Made by a program: the position numbers and the translations under genes
Notes under the pieces: model-generated
The model's input: only the letters and a program-made list of their open reading frames with translations
What the model was told of the DNA's origin: nothing
The model's database searches: none
Shown: one piece after another, positions 44,102 through 51,855 of the stretch
Position numbering within the stretch: position 1 is the first letter of the stretch
Layout: the number at the start of each line of letters is the position of its first letter
Source: Bacillota bacterium
GTDB lineage: Bacteria; Bacillota; Sulfobacillia; DUSP01; JBFMCS01
DNA length: 64,000 bases
Reading direction: 5' to 3'
NCBI GenBank assembly: GCA_040754315.1
Contig: JBFMCS010000052.1
Span: 29,309-93,308, forward strand

Positions 44102-44221
44102 CTACTTCAGTGATTTGGGCAAGTCAGGCTGGTACCACCACAGACTGCAAGCAAAGGTGATATTTGCATGCGCCAATAGGAGCAGTACAAACGACAGTAA
44201 TAACAGTAGCCTGCGTTTCAC
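44102..44221 (-). CDS. agrD: AgrD-like cyclic lactone autoinducer prepeptide
   Basis: A 39-residue peptide: a basic start MKRR, a hydrophobic amphipathic-type helix of leucines (residues 5-16), then FACSLWWYQPDLPKSLK. Cys25 followed by aromatic residues and a YQPxLPxSL tail is the signature of Firmicutes AgrD-type prepeptides; the predicted thiolactone ring would involve Cys25-Trp29 (CSLWW). GTG start with GGGAGG upstream, overlapping closely with the agrB stop. Too short for most gene callers. Confidence 0.85.
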   Translation of the reverse strand: MKRRLLLLLSFVLLLLAHANITFACSLWWYQPDLPKSLK

Positions 44222-44223
44222 AT

Positions 44224-44853
44224 TCAGGCCTCCCTTCTTGGAAGAATGCCGTCAACTCGTCTTGCGAAGGCGAACCCAGTGGGAGTCAGGCTGAAGGCTT
44301 GCCAGGATAACCCCAGAGCGCTGGAAAACCAGATCACCGGCGGGAAGAGAATCCTGAACACCAGGAACAGAGACCAGGTGCAGATCATAACCAGGCATGC
44401 CAGGCGGAATGCCCTATGTCTTCCCGGGGGGAGGGGCTTCTGAGGGGTGGCTGCGGGAGCATGCATAAGACAGGATGATAGGATCCAGGGCAGGGTGGCT
44501 AGGGATAGGTGGTATAGTCTGTGGGAAAGCAGGCTTTCGGCCACCCTGGCGGCCAGGCCTATGACCGCAGCGACGATGGCGCCGGTAGTCGCGCACCCTA
44601 GGGGAGTGGACGAGTGTGCGCCACCGGAAAACAGCCGGAGCAGCCCACCAGAGGCAGCCGCCGCCAGCGCGTGGGGCAATACCCCTAAGGGAGCGGCGAG
44701 GGCCACCAGCATGACCAATCCCAGCAGGAACCCCCCCAGGAGCTTGAGGCCAAAAGAGAAAACCTCACCTTGATCACTGCCGGGGGCCACTTGGCGAGCG
44801 AGAGCCTCACCCACAGAATCAGCCAAGTGATCCCATCTTGAGGATGCAGCCAC
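44224..44853 (-). CDS. agrB: AgrB-type peptide-processing membrane protease
   Basis: A 209 aa accessory gene regulator B. It cleaves the AgrD C-terminus and forms the thiolactone. The catalytic pair is visible in GGAHSSTPLGC, His and Cys seven residues apart as in AgrB. About five or six membrane helices surround it. GTG start shares a base with the response-regulator stop (TAGTG), and agrD follows within 3 bases. Confidence 0.92.
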   Translation of the reverse strand: MAASSRWDHLADSVGEALARQVAPGSDQGEVFSFGLKLLGGFLLGLVMLVALAAPLGVLPHALAAAASGGLLRLFSGGAHSSTPLGCATTGAIVAAVIGLAARVAESLLSHRLYHLSLATLPWILSSCLMHAPAATPQKPLPPGRHRAFRLACLVMICTWSLFLVFRILFPPVIWFSSALGLSWQAFSLTPTGFAFARRVDGILPRREA

Positions 44854-45230
44854 TAGGCACCATTCCCCGGGGTCTGGCTTGATTGAAGCAACAAGGAAAC
44901 CTTTGCGAAGAGATCCGCCAGGTCAAAGGGTTTCTCCAGGAGCTCGACCCCCTCTCCTCGCTCCATAGACCTAAGGTTCAATGACGCCGAGATCACCATC
45001 ACCGGGACATTCTTGAGGGTGCCGTCACTCCTGATCTCCCTCAGCACCTCCAGGCCAGTCTTCCCCGGCAACACCAGGTCTAGGATGATGAGATCCGGCT
45101 TGGCAGTCCTTATTGCCTCAATGTCCATGCCGTCGGGAAAGGCTACAGACTGGTGGCCCTCCATCTTCATGCAGTCTTCCAAGAGGGTCCTCACGGCCGT
45201 ATTGTCGTCTATGACCACCACTGTCTTCAT
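44853..45230 (-). CDS. Single-domain response regulator (CheY/Spo0F-like)
   Basis: A 125 aa receiver with no output domain: acidic pocket VVIDDN near residue 8, phospho-acceptor Asp in LIILDLVLPGKTG near residue 51, and Lys in LLEKPFD near residue 101. First gene of the agr-like operon, in place of a LytTR AgrA. As it lacks a DNA-binding domain, it presumably passes phosphate to another protein, like Spo0F, or binds a partner. Confidence 0.9.
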   Translation of the reverse strand: MKTVVVIDDNTAVRTLLEDCMKMEGHQSVAFPDGMDIEAIRTAKPDLIILDLVLPGKTGLEVLREIRSDGTLKNVPVMVISASLNLRSMERGEGVELLEKPFDLADLFAKVSLLLQSSQTPGNGA

Positions 45231-45304
45231 GGCGGCCCTCCCAATCCAGATTTGTAGTGCTTTTTACAGATTCACCATGAATTGACATATTCCTTCAGCC
45301 ATGT

Positions 45305-45340
45305 AAAGAAAAGGAGAATGTCACCAACGTGACACCCTCC
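45305..45340 (-). terminator. Rho-independent terminator after the DUF2179 gene
   Basis: On the minus strand, GGAGGGTGTCAC and GTGACATTCTCC form a stem (GGAG, an internal 2x2 mismatch, TGTCAC) with a GTTG loop, followed by TTTTCTTT. It separates the DUF1893-DUF2179 pair from the agr-like operon. Confidence 0.85.
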
Positions 45341-45356
45341 TAGTCTCCCTGTCTTC

Positions 45357-45881
45357 TCACTTACCCTTTCGATAATTCAGGAAGCCACCTTGAGCCTGGC
45401 GCGCATCCAGCACGGTTACGAAGGCCTCGGGATCCCGCTGGTTCAGGATGGACATGAGCTGGCGGTACGCCTTGCGCCTCAGGGATATAAAGAGCACCTT
45501 TGTCGGGCCCTCCCTACCCTCTCCGTGCAAAACCGTGACCCCGAAGCCCGCCTCTCTCAACTGATCGGCCATTTCCGCGGCAGGACAACCCTTGCACACT
45601 ATCTCCACGGTGAGGAAACCCAGCCCTATCCTTTCCTCCACTACCCCCCCGACATAGGTGCCCGCGGCAAATCCCGCGGCGTAGGCTAGCAGGTTTAATG
45701 GATTGTCCAGTGACCCTACCACCCTAGAGAGGGCGAGAATGTATATGTAGATTTCGGCAAACCCAAGGAGGGAGGCCTCCAGCTTCCTGCCTCGAAACAT
45801 CATCAGCATTCGCGTGGTCGCCAGTGTCATATCCAGTACTCTCGCGAAGAAGATGAAAAGGTAACCCCAGATAAGTTCCAA
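45357..45881 (-). CDS. UPF0316 membrane protein with DUF2179 domain
   Basis: A 174 aa protein of the YebE/UPF0316 type. N-terminal membrane part FIFFARVLDMTLATTRMLMM, then GFAEIYIYILALSRVV, is followed by a soluble DUF2179-like domain (residues about 100-165). TTG 45881 has an AGGAGG site and gives the normal length; a longer frame reaches 46124 but overlaps the DUF1893 gene. Function unknown. Confidence 0.82.
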   Translation of the reverse strand: MELIWGYLFIFFARVLDMTLATTRMLMMFRGRKLEASLLGFAEIYIYILALSRVVGSLDNPLNLLAYAAGFAAGTYVGGVVEERIGLGFLTVEIVCKGCPAAEMADQLREAGFGVTVLHGEGREGPTKVLFISLRRKAYRQLMSILNQRDPEAFVTVLDARQAQGGFLNYRKGK

Positions 45882-45883
45882 CC

Positions 45884-46336
45884 CTATCGCTCCTCCTGGT
45901 CTCCTGGCTTGGGCTCCGGGAGATCCCCCCAGAAGCCCCTGAGAGCCTCCAACAACTCCTCTAAGTCTCTGGTCTCTTCGGACAATCGCTCTACCGGACA
46001 CGGTCCTTGTCCGGACCGGTCCAGGATGCGTGGCACCAGCCTCCCATAATTGTAGTTGACGCTGGATTTTTCCAGTAGCTCCAGGGCGCTCTTGCCCATC
46101 ACATCCCCGTGGAGACGGGCACACCCGGCAGCTGCGGCCCCAAGGGCTACCGCCCTTCCCACAACACGGTCCGCTACGCTTGAGCCTGACAGATTGCCTC
46201 CGAGCCTGAGGTAGAGAAGGAAAAAGGGTCTAGCGCCAGCGCCAGTCTCGCGCCCCAGGATCCGCCCTTCCTTCACTGCGGCAACGCTGAAGCCTTCCTC
46301 CAGGCACCTCCGGGCTACATCCATGTCCGTACACAT
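45884..46336 (-). CDS. DUF1893 domain protein
   Basis: About 150 aa. FSVAAVKEGRILGRETGAGA, followed by GRAVALGAAAAGCARLHGDVMGKSALELLE, fits DUF1893, a deaminase-fold family represented by Thermotoga TM1506. Function unknown. Start uncertain: ATG 46336 gives the domain length but has a weak ribosome site. It shares a 2-base gap with the DUF2179 gene, so they are co-translated, and it diverges from the aminotransferase. Confidence 0.7.
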   Translation of the reverse strand: MCTDMDVARRCLEEGFSVAAVKEGRILGRETGAGARPFFLLYLRLGGNLSGSSVADRVVGRAVALGAAAAGCARLHGDVMGKSALELLEKSSVNYNYGRLVPRILDRSGQGPCPVERLSEETRDLEELLEALRGFWGDLPEPKPGDQEER

Positions 46337-46458
46337 GATAGAGCTTGTTCGAGGGATGTTCCAGTGATCCTTCAGCCTAGCCCAGTTTTCTTGGAAGGAT
46401 TCGCACCGCCGGTGGTGGAAATACGGCGGTAACCTGCCGGGATAAAAGGGGTGACAGC

Positions 46459-47625
46459 ATGAGAAAATCCTCGCGCCTTGAGGCCCTGTGCCAGGGCATC
46501 TTTGGCGAGATGAACGCCCGAGCACAGAATGCACGGGACCGAGGCATCGACCTCATTGACTTGAGCATTGGCAGCCCGGACCTGCCACCCGCGCCCCACA
46601 TAAGGAGCCGCCTTTCCGAGATGGCAGCGGCAGCCGGCAGTTACCGTTACACTGTAACATCGCTGCCCAGCCTCCACCGGGCGGCAGCCAGCTGGTACCT
46701 CAAGCGGTTTGGTGTCCAGCTGGACCCCAAAGCGGAGGTGGTAGGCCTTCTCGGCTCTCAAGACGGCCTCGCCCATCTCTTCCTGGCTCTCCTAGACCCG
46801 GGAGACGTGGCCCTGGTTCCTGACCCGGGTTACCCAATATATTCTGCCGGTCCAGTCCTCGCGGGGGCCCAATTACACAGAATGCCGCTCCTAGGGGAAA
46901 ATGACTTCCTTCCCCAGCTGGACAAGATACCCTCCGAGATTGCGGGCAAGGCCAGGGTAATGCTTCTCAACTACCCTAGCAACCCCCTGGCGGCCATTGC
47001 CAGCAGGGAGTTTTTCGAGGAGGTCGTGGCCTTCGCCAAGGCCCACGACATTGTGGTGGTCCATGACGCAGCCTACTCCGAACTGTGTTTCGACGGCTAC
47101 CGGCCGCCCAGCTTCCTGGAGGCGCCGGGCGCCATTGAGGTGGGGATAGAATTCAACTCGCTGTCCAAGGCCTTCAACATGGCGGGGTGCCGGGCGGGCT
47201 ACGCGGTGGGCAACAGTGACGTCATAGCGGCCCTTGCGGAGATAAAGTCCCACGTGGACTTCGGCATCTTCCTGCCCATCCAGGAGGCAGCGGTGGCAGC
47301 CCTCACGGGACCTCAGGATTGCGTCCAGGAGATGGCCCTTACCTACCAGCGCCGCCGCGACGTACTGGTGAAGGGGCTGAGGAAAGCAGGGTGGAACCTG
47401 CCGTCTCCCAAGGCCACAATGTTCGTGTGGGCCCCTGTGCCCCTTCCCATGAAGTCCAGGGATTTCGCCTTGGAACTCCTGGAGAACACCGGTGTAATGG
47501 TTACCTTCGGAAGCGCCTTCGGGGAGTGGGGGGAGGGCTACGTCCGCATCGCCCTGGTTGAACCTGAGGAGGTGCTCCAGGAGGCTGCCAGCCGGATCGC
47601 CCGCTGGGGCATCTTGCGAGGGTAG
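46459..47625 (+). CDS. PLP aminotransferase, LL-diaminopimelate aminotransferase-like
   Basis: A 388 aa class I/II aminotransferase. DLSIGSPDLPP at the N-terminus, PDPGYPIYSAG, NYPSNPLAA, VHDAAYSELCFDG, and the PLP lysine in SLSKAFNMAGCRAGYAVGN are present. Closest in style to DapL and DapL-like enzymes, although substrate assignment within the family is unreliable. RBS AGGGGTGA. Single gene, followed by a regulator remnant. Confidence 0.85.
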   Translation: MRKSSRLEALCQGIFGEMNARAQNARDRGIDLIDLSIGSPDLPPAPHIRSRLSEMAAAAGSYRYTVTSLPSLHRAAASWYLKRFGVQLDPKAEVVGLLGSQDGLAHLFLALLDPGDVALVPDPGYPIYSAGPVLAGAQLHRMPLLGENDFLPQLDKIPSEIAGKARVMLLNYPSNPLAAIASREFFEEVVAFAKAHDIVVVHDAAYSELCFDGYRPPSFLEAPGAIEVGIEFNSLSKAFNMAGCRAGYAVGNSDVIAALAEIKSHVDFGIFLPIQEAAVAALTGPQDCVQEMALTYQRRRDVLVKGLRKAGWNLPSPKATMFVWAPVPLPMKSRDFALELLENTGVMVTFGSAFGEWGEGYVRIALVEPEEVLQEAASRIARWGILRG

Positions 47626-47638
47626 CCTGTAGGGAGGG

Positions 47639-47862
47639 GTGCCTGTGCCTGAAGGGAACAGATCATCCTGGGTTGACTTGGCAAGCTCGCTCCCCACGGA
47701 GTTCCGGGGGATCCTGGATGCCCTGTTCGATGAGGTCTACGTGACCGGCGGTCCGGGATACCTGTAAGTCCCGGCTCCAGTTCGAAGGTTGCCGAGGCCC
47801 TGGGTATAAGCCAGCCCTCAGGGGAGAAAGACCAAAAAGAGTGTGGTCCAGGTGAGGAATAA
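47639..47862 (+). pseudogene. Gutted sigma-54 activator: PAS start plus Fis HTH tail
   Basis: From GTG 47639 (GGGAGGG site) a 42-codon frame ends in FRGILDALFDEVYVTGGPGYL, which reads like the start of a PAS domain in a RocR-type activator, then stops at 47767. Six bases later, in another frame, GSSSKVAEALGISQPSG reads like the C-terminal HTH of such activators, up to TAA 47862. The whole AAA+ core is missing. The simplest reading is an activator gene with a large internal deletion, just upstream of the sigma-54-driven mtbB operon. Confidence 0.6.
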
Positions 47863-48130
47863 CCAGGGGGGCCGGCCCTAACAGGATAATTCACTAGTGC
47901 ATTCGCGCAAAACAGGGCCAACTTCCATGCGCGCCGGTTATGGGCAAGAGCAATTCCCTGGGGAAGCCCGGGGATGCGTGAACGCATTGACGGATGGGCT
48001 TGCCTCCCGCTCCCAGCCGGGCTCAGGTACCCTTTACAGCTACCCGGAAGGACTGGCGCCTCTGCCACGCTGCATCCTTCCGGAAACCCCGGGGAACACG
48101 GCATCCCCGGCGAGACCAAGGGGTCGCACC
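47863..48130. other. Leader region upstream of mtbB
   Basis: Roughly 270 bases. It contains ACAGGATAATTCACTAGTGC near 47880, an A/T-richer spot with AACAGG repeats on both sides (47879 and 47913) that could be an upstream activator site. No conserved ORF; the long minus-strand frame crossing here is a shadow of mtbB. Confidence 0.4.
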
Positions 48131-48146
48131 TGGCACGAACATTGCA
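48131..48146 (+). promoter_or_regulatory. Sigma-54 (-24/-12) promoter of the mtbB operon
   Basis: TGGCACGAACATTGCA is a perfect TGGCAC-N5-TTGCA, with GG and GC 12 bases apart, 43 bases before the mtbB start. It is the second perfect sigma-54 promoter in the window and, like the first, drives a methylamine methyltransferase operon. Confidence 0.85.
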
Positions 48147-48188
48147 AGTACGGTGGCGGGAGATTCCAGTCAGAAGATCAGAAGAGGG

Positions 48189-49583
48189 GTGAGGCGTTTG
48201 GTAACTACCCGGCTTGGGGACGGCTCCCTGATAACCCTGAGCGAGGACGAGGTCAGGCGCGACGTGGAGGAAGGAATGCAGGATGCCGCTGCCCGTGGCA
48301 ACATCCCTGGCCTCGGGCAGGACGAGCTGGAGCGGCTGGTGGAAATCTGCTGCATACCAAGAAAGTTCGTCAGTGTCGAGAGAGGCAATGAGCTCATCCT
48401 CACGTATGATTCGGCAACACTTAAATTCTCCAGGCTGGGCATACCGGTGGAACGCCCGCAGATCATGCAGATCTACGAGAGAGCGCTCATGGCCGACACA
48501 CTGGAGATGGCCTATGTGCACTACAGCTTCAAACCGGTCAAGCTCATAGTGCCCGAGGAGCAGTACATGGTGGCTGAGACCTCCCTGGTGACCACCGCTC
48601 CCCTGCTCTACGGTGCCATGCCCAACCTCCCCCTCTACACCCAGCCAGACGGCCCGTGTCCCAACCCAGCGGAGTTGCTCCCCCTGGGGAAGATCGACCA
48701 AGCCAAGGCTGCCCAGGAGGAAGCCGTGGAGTACGCCATCAAGGACATGGTGAACGTGGGCACTGCCATGTATGAGGCGGGCGCGGACGGGATCGACTTC
48801 GACACCACAGCGGCGGCTGGTGACTCTGAGTTCTACGCAACCCTCAAGGCCACGGAGATCCTGCGGGAGAGACACCCTGGCATGGCCATAGAGATCGGCA
48901 TGGCTGGAGAGTTCATCCTGGGCTTTCATGGAGACATCGAATATGATGGTGTGAGGCTGGCTGGGCTGTACCCTCACAAGCAGGTGAAGGTGGCGGAGAG
49001 GGCCGGGGCTACGGTGTTCGGTGCAGTGGTGAATACCAAGAGCAACAGGTCGTTCCCCTGGAACCTGGGCAGGGCTGTCACCTTCTGCAAGGCCTGTGTA
49101 GAAGAGGCTAACATCCCAGTGCACGCCAATGTGGGCATGGGTGTCGGGTCAGTACCCCTCCTTATGACGCCCCCAATAGACAGCGTCTCCCGGGCCTCTA
49201 CCGCCATGGCGGAGGTAGGCCGGCTGGACGGGTTGTAGGTTGGCTACGGTGACCCATCAGGGATGGCCATTTCTCATTCACAAGCCTCCGGGATGGGTGG
49301 CATCCGTACTGCCGGAGATCTGGTAGCCCGGATGCAGCTCGCCCGCAGGATGCGGCTAGGCGAGGCCAAGGCATATGTGGCAGGCAGGCTGGGGGTTTCC
49401 GTGGCGGACCTGCACGATGAATGCAGGATGAATGAACTCCGCCAGGAACTAGATATTTCCACTGTCTACGCAGGCCTTGGGGAGCAGTCGCGTGGCATCG
49501 AGTCCAAGTTCAAGATCGCCAGGATCCTGGAGATCGAGATCAACTCGGTGAACCGTTTCTTGAGGAAGTCTGGGTTGAAGTAG
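48189..49583 (+). CDS. mtbB: Dimethylamine:corrinoid methyltransferase with in-frame amber (pyrrolysine)
   Basis: MtbB moves a methyl group from dimethylamine to its corrinoid protein. Read through TAG 49236, the product is 464 residues, close to Methanosarcina MtbB (about 467). Matches include SFKPVKLIVPEEQ, LYGAMPNLPLYTQPDGPCPN, DGIDFDTTAAAGDSEFYATL, GMAGEFILGFHGDIEYDGV, NVGMGVGSVP, and TPPIDSVSRASTAMAEV. The frame then reads LDGL-TAG-VGYGDPSGM, where archaeal MtbB has DGI-Pyl-LGVGDPMGM, and continues with GIRTAGDLVARMQLARRMRL and GEAKAYVAGRLGV to TAG 49583. GTG 48189 gives the same N-terminal length as archaeal MtbB; TTG 48198 is an alternative. First of mtbB-mttB-corrinoid, under a sigma-54 promoter. 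Confidence 0.9.
49236..49238 (+). other. In-frame TAG predicted to encode pyrrolysine
   Basis: Codon 350 of mtbB. The 115 codons after it stay open and keep strong family similarity, and the position equals the known Pyl site of archaeal MtbB. Requires pylT/pylS and Pyl synthesis genes (pylBCD), none of which lie in this window. Confidence 0.88.
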
Positions 49584-49655
49584 GCGAAAGATACCAGCGG
49601 CAAGCGGGGCAAACTTGCAACACGGCACCAAATACCTGGGGAAGGGGGAGTCTTG

Positions 49656-51098
49656 ATGCCACTTTCCAGACTCAAGGTCCTACCGGAAGAGTACCTGTTC
49701 AGGGTACACGAAGCATCCCTGAAAATACTGTGGGAGACCGGGGTGGTCTTCGAGTCAGACGAGGCGGCCCAGGTGTTCAAGGCGCACGGGGCCAAGGTAG
49801 ACGGCCACCTTGTCCGCATCCCCGCGGCCATCGTTGAGGAGTCTCTCGCCATGTGCCCCAAGCAGTTCCGGTGGTGGGGTGTAGACGAGTCACATAGCGT
49901 AACCCTGGGGGGCAACCAAGATCGCACTGCCATATCCCCGAACATGGGCCCCGTTTACATTCAAGACCTGGACAGGGGCCGCCGGCGAGGAACCTTGGAG
50001 GACTTTGCCAACCTGATCAAGCTCTGCGAGGACAGCGATGTGGTCAATGTTGTTGGCGCCATACTTGTTGAACCCGGGGATGTGGCCGTGCGCGACCGCC
50101 ACCTGATGATGACCTACATGCTCCTTAAACACACGGTCAAACCCCTCATCGGCATCATCAGGACCCAGGAGGAGGAACACCAGGTCTTCGACATGCTCGA
50201 GATCGCCATAGGAAGGAAGGACTACCTCCTGGACCACCCTGTCATAGGGGTAAGCGTGAACCCCCTAAGCCCCCTGAGGTTTGGGACGGAGCCCATCGAT
50301 GCCATGCTGGCATACGCGAGACGCCGCCAGCCCGTGTTCATCCTACCCTGCATCCTGGCGGGGACAACGGGTCCCGTGAGCCTCCTTGGCACCGCGGTGC
50401 TGCAGAACACCGAGATGCTGGCAGGAGCGGTATTCCTGCAGATGATTAACCCGGGTACCCCCGTTGTGCTCTCGCCCGCCTCGTCCGTGACCAACATGAG
50501 GAAGGCCACCTACATTACGGGGTCTCCAGAGGGACATCTCATCAATATTGCGGGACTCCAGATGGTCCTGGACTTTTATTCATTGCCCAGCAGGACCATG
50601 GCTGGCCTTACTGACTCCAAGACCGTGGATTGCCAGGCCGGCTATGAGACAATGCAGAACATCATGCTCTCTATGCTCTCCGGAGTGCACCTGGTAAACG
50701 AGGCCCTGGGGGTACTCGACTCCATCATGACCACCTCCTACGAGAAATTTGTCATTGACGAAGAGCTGCTAAGCAGGGTTCTCAGGATGATGAAGGGAAT
50801 AGAGGTTTCGGAGGAGGCCTTGGCCGTGGATGTGATACAGCAAGTCAGCCACGGCGGGAATTACCTGGTACACCCAAGCACCTTCAGTCGCTTCAGGGAC
50901 TTCTGGAGACCTGGTGTCTCCCACTGGGACAGTCACGACGACTGGGTCCACGAGGGCGCTGAGGATGTGGTGATCAGGGCAAACAGGCAGTTTAAAACCA
51001 GGCTGGCTTCAGCCCCGGAGTCGGTGATCCCCTTGGAGGTCGACACGGAGATCAAGAGGTACCTCAAGTCAGTCCTCCACGACACCAGCATAGACTAA
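49656..51098 (+). CDS. Divergent MttB-superfamily methyltransferase in the mtbB operon
   Basis: A 480 aa COG5598 protein without an amber codon. N-terminus MPLSRLKVLPEEYLFRVHEA lacks the MRSNY-type start. Blocks: AISPNMGPVYIQDLDRGRR, SVNPLSPLRFG, LAGTTGPVSLLGTAVLQNTE, LTDSKTVDCQAGYE, TSYEKFVIDEELLS, and RFRDFWRPGVS. Shares the last two with 17736-19145 and forms a distinct subgroup with it. ATG 49656 follows GGGGGAG. It sits between Pyl-mtbB and a corrinoid gene, so its substrate may be mono- or trimethylamine or a related compound. Confidence 0.86.
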   Translation: MPLSRLKVLPEEYLFRVHEASLKILWETGVVFESDEAAQVFKAHGAKVDGHLVRIPAAIVEESLAMCPKQFRWWGVDESHSVTLGGNQDRTAISPNMGPVYIQDLDRGRRRGTLEDFANLIKLCEDSDVVNVVGAILVEPGDVAVRDRHLMMTYMLLKHTVKPLIGIIRTQEEEHQVFDMLEIAIGRKDYLLDHPVIGVSVNPLSPLRFGTEPIDAMLAYARRRQPVFILPCILAGTTGPVSLLGTAVLQNTEMLAGAVFLQMINPGTPVVLSPASSVTNMRKATYITGSPEGHLINIAGLQMVLDFYSLPSRTMAGLTDSKTVDCQAGYETMQNIMLSMLSGVHLVNEALGVLDSIMTTSYEKFVIDEELLSRVLRMMKGIEVSEEALAVDVIQQVSHGGNYLVHPSTFSRFRDFWRPGVSHWDSHDDWVHEGAEDVVIRANRQFKTRLASAPESVIPLEVDTEIKRYLKSVLHDTSID

Positions 51099-51151
51099 GG
51101 TCTTTTGGGGGAAGCCCCCGGCTTCCCGGCAAGGAAAGGAGGAAAACGACG

Positions 51152-51790
51152 GTGGATAGCACCAAGCTCTTTGAAGAAGCCGCCAGCGCAATAGTGGACG
51201 CAGACAAGGCAAGAGCGGAGGACATCGCCAGGAAGGCACTGGAGATGGGACTTGACCCCTTTGAGGTCATTAACAAGGGCTTCATTGTAGGGATCATGAC
51301 GGTGGGGGATCTCTTCGACCGGGGCGATCTCTTCTTGCCCCAGCTGATCCTGTGTTCTGAAGCCATGAAGTCAGCCTCGGAGATCCTCAATGCCGCAGCC
51401 GGCACCGAGAAGACCTCCAGCGGAAAGGTGATAGTGGCCACTGTGGAGGGAGACATTCACGACATCGGCAAGGGGATCGTAGTATCGCTCCTGGCTGCCC
51501 ACGGGCTGGAGGTGTTCGACCTGGGCCGTGACGTGCCGACGGCCAAGATCATCGAGAAGGCAGAGGAACTCAAGGTCGATATCATTGGCACCAGCGCACT
51601 CCTGACCACAACCATGGAGAAGCAGAAGCACCTGGAAGAGGCCCTTCGCAAGGAGGGTCTGAGGGACAAGTACAAGACCATCGTGGGTGGGGCTCCCGTT
51701 ACCGAGAGGTGGGCCAAGAAGATAGGGGCGGATGCCTACGCCGAGGACGCCACTGACGGGGTGAAGAAGGTCTTCGACCTCCTCAGGTAG
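51152..51790 (+). CDS. Methyltransferase corrinoid protein of the mtbB operon
   Basis: A 212 aa MtbC/MttC-type protein: VEGDIHDIGKGIV (cobalt-ligand His), TSALLTTTM, and VGGAPVT. The N-terminal cap (MDSTKLFEEAASAIVDADKA) differs from all other copies. GTG start with AAAGGAGG. Last gene before a strong rho-independent terminator, so mtbB, mttB-like and this protein form one transcript. Probable methyl carrier for both methyltransferases. Confidence 0.92.
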   Translation: MDSTKLFEEAASAIVDADKARAEDIARKALEMGLDPFEVINKGFIVGIMTVGDLFDRGDLFLPQLILCSEAMKSASEILNAAAGTEKTSSGKVIVATVEGDIHDIGKGIVVSLLAAHGLEVFDLGRDVPTAKIIEKAEELKVDIIGTSALLTTTMEKQKHLEEALRKEGLRDKYKTIVGGAPVTERWAKKIGADAYAEDATDGVKKVFDLLR

Positions 51791-51813
51791 CCTGGTCATC
51801 TAGGCAAGAACCA

Positions 51814-51852
51814 AGTGAGCCACTTGGTCTGCCGGTGGCTCACTGCACTTTT
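51814..51852 (+). terminator. Rho-independent terminator of the mtbB operon
   Basis: AGTGAGCCAC pairs perfectly with GTGGCTCACT (10 bp, 11-base loop), followed by GCACTTTTCCCC. It lies between the corrinoid stop and the convergent iorB stop at 51856 and may also act on the minus strand. Confidence 0.85.
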
Positions 51853-51855
51853 CCC

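Noticed and set aside
47538..49124. Open frame of 528 codons on the minus strand opposite mtbB
   Set aside because: Shadow of the mtbB frame in GC-rich DNA; no family motifs and no ribosome site, while the plus strand has clear MtbB homology.
47994..49238. mtbB as a normal 414-codon gene ending at TAG 49238
   Set aside because: Homology continues without a break for 115 codons after the TAG, and the TAG is at the known Pyl position; the N-terminal extension before 48189 lacks homology.
49263..49583. Separate 106-codon gene starting at ATG 49263
   Set aside because: It is the in-frame C-terminal part of mtbB after the amber codon, with no ribosome site of its own.
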